The notes beneath the pieces were generated by a model. That model ran no database searches. It saw only the letters and a list, made by a program, of their open reading frames with translations, and was not told where the DNA came from. The translations under genes were made by a program, and so were the position numbers. A stretch of 64,000 nucleotides of DNA from Mauremys mutica (lineage: Eukaryota; Chordata; Testudines; Geoemydidae), in the NCBI RefSeq assembly GCF_020497125.1, contig NC_059089.1, positions 27,239,282-27,303,281 on the forward strand. Reading direction: 5' to 3'. Each line of letters begins with the position of its first letter. Position 1 is the stretch's first letter. Shown here one piece after another: positions 63,482-64,000 of the stretch.

Positions 63482-64000
63482 TCACACTGTACCCTGGCCA
63501 TTGATGAAGCTCGTTTTCAAAGCTTCTCTGATGCGCACCGCTTCCTGGTGTGCTCTTCTAATCTCCCTGGTGTCTGGCTGCGCGTAATCAGCGGCCAGGT
63601 GATTTGCCTCAGCCTCCCACCCCGCCATAAAGGTCTCCCCCTTACTCTCACAGAGATTGTGGAGAATACAGCAAGCAGCAATAACATAGGGGACATTGGT
63701 TTGGCTGAGGTCTGAGCGAGTCAGTAATGTGCGCCAGCGCGCCTTTAAACGGCCAAATGCACATTCCACCACCATTCTGCACTTGCTCAGCCTGTAATTG
63801 AACAGATCCTGACCACTGTCCAGGCTGCCTGTGTATGGCTTCATGAGCCATGGCATCAAGGGGTAGGCTGGGTCCCCCAGGATAACGACAGGCATTTCAA
63901 CATCCCCAACTGTTATTTTCTGGTCTGGGAAGTAAGTCCCTTGTTGCAGCCGTTTAAACAGAGTAGTGCTTCTGAATACGCGAGCGTCATGAACCCTCCC
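63482..64000 (-). CDS. Harbinger transposase (HARBI1-like DDE superfamily), C-terminal part; 5' end outside window
   Basis: The - strand frame is open from the window edge to a TGA at 63482-63484, about 172 codons. It starts with GRVHDARVF, continues through GDVEMPVVILGDPAYPLMPW, which holds a catalytic aspartate of the DDE_Tnp_4 family, and reaches MVVECAFGRLKARW, which holds the glutamate. The tail CCILHNLCESKG is also characteristic. The catalytic core visible here is intact; the first aspartate lies outside. It converges on the Myb-like gene, with about 220 bp between stop codons. Upstream exons are not in view, so overall integrity is unknown. Confidence 0.88.
   Translation of the reverse strand, partial: GRVHDARVFRSTTLFKRLQQGTYFPDQKITVGDVEMPVVILGDPAYPLMPWLMKPYTGSLDSGQDLFNYRLSKCRMVVECAFGRLKARWRTLLTRSDLSQTNVPYVIAACCILHNLCESKGETFMAGWEAEANHLAADYAQPDTREIRRAHQEAVRIREALKTSFINGQGTV

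Larger units (their letters stand above)
60905..64000. mobile_element. PIF/Harbinger DNA transposon, left end and both genes (right end outside window)
   Basis: The left end has GGCCTGGTCTACACTAGGCG followed by inverted AAATCGGTTTTA / TAAAACCGATTT motifs. Inside are a Myb/SANT-like gene on + (61175-63262) and the DDE transposase on - (63482 to the edge), the two-gene convergent layout that defines autonomous Harbingers. The right terminus and target duplication cannot be seen. Confidence 0.88.

Overview
This is a 64 kb piece of vertebrate nuclear genome, most likely from a turtle or tortoise. Host genes are split into many short exons with consensus splice sites. Three CpG-rich promoters are visible. 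Between them lie sauropsid-type repeats: CR1 LINEs, MIR-like fragments, foldback hAT elements with 8-bp target duplications, two solo retroviral LTRs, a Harbinger transposon with its Myb-like partner gene, and a dispersed short repeat that I recall as abundant in chelonians. The lineage call rests on recognising repeat families, not on a database search.

Layout, left to right. (1) About 2209-9106, + strand: the last seven coding exons of GOLGA1 (golgin-97), ending in the GRIP domain; its 3' UTR probably runs to about 11.6 kb. (2) 13.77-23.98 kb, - strand: complete ARPC5L, tail-to-tail with GOLGA1. Its first intron is a U12-type AT-AC intron. (3) 24-28.2 kb: repeat-filled intergenic DNA. (4) About 30-39.8 kb, - strand: complete PPP6C, 305 codons in seven exons. 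(5) 39.8-40.3 kb: a bidirectional CpG promoter, then RABEPK on the + strand (379 codons, seven coding exons, 40802-46710). (6) 49.79-55.05 kb, - strand: complete HSPA5 (BiP/GRP78), 651 codons in eight coding exons, with ER-stress elements upstream and a probable 5'-UTR intron. (7) 55.4-60.9 kb: a 127-bp minisatellite, a solo LTR and three or more transposons. (8) 60.9-64 kb: a Harbinger element with an apparently intact two-exon Myb/SANT-like gene (+) converging on the 3' part of its DDE transposase (-), cut by the window edge.

The host genes are housekeeping genes of the secretory, cytoskeletal and signalling systems: trans-Golgi tethering, Arp2/3 actin nucleation, PP6 phosphatase, Rab9-linked endosome-to-TGN transport and the ER chaperone. 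They form a conserved neighbourhood (human 9q33.3 from memory), but the GOLGA1-ARPC5L block is inverted relative to PPP6C compared with the human order.

I did not find a convincing novel multi-gene system. The most interesting signals are the textbook AT-AC intron in ARPC5L, a CR1 insertion whose end reaches to within about 12 bases of a PPP6C 3' splice site, a splicing-created in-frame upstream start in HSPA5, a perfect 52-bp hairpin in an HSPA5 intron, and the intact-looking Harbinger element with an extra antisense ORF in its intron.
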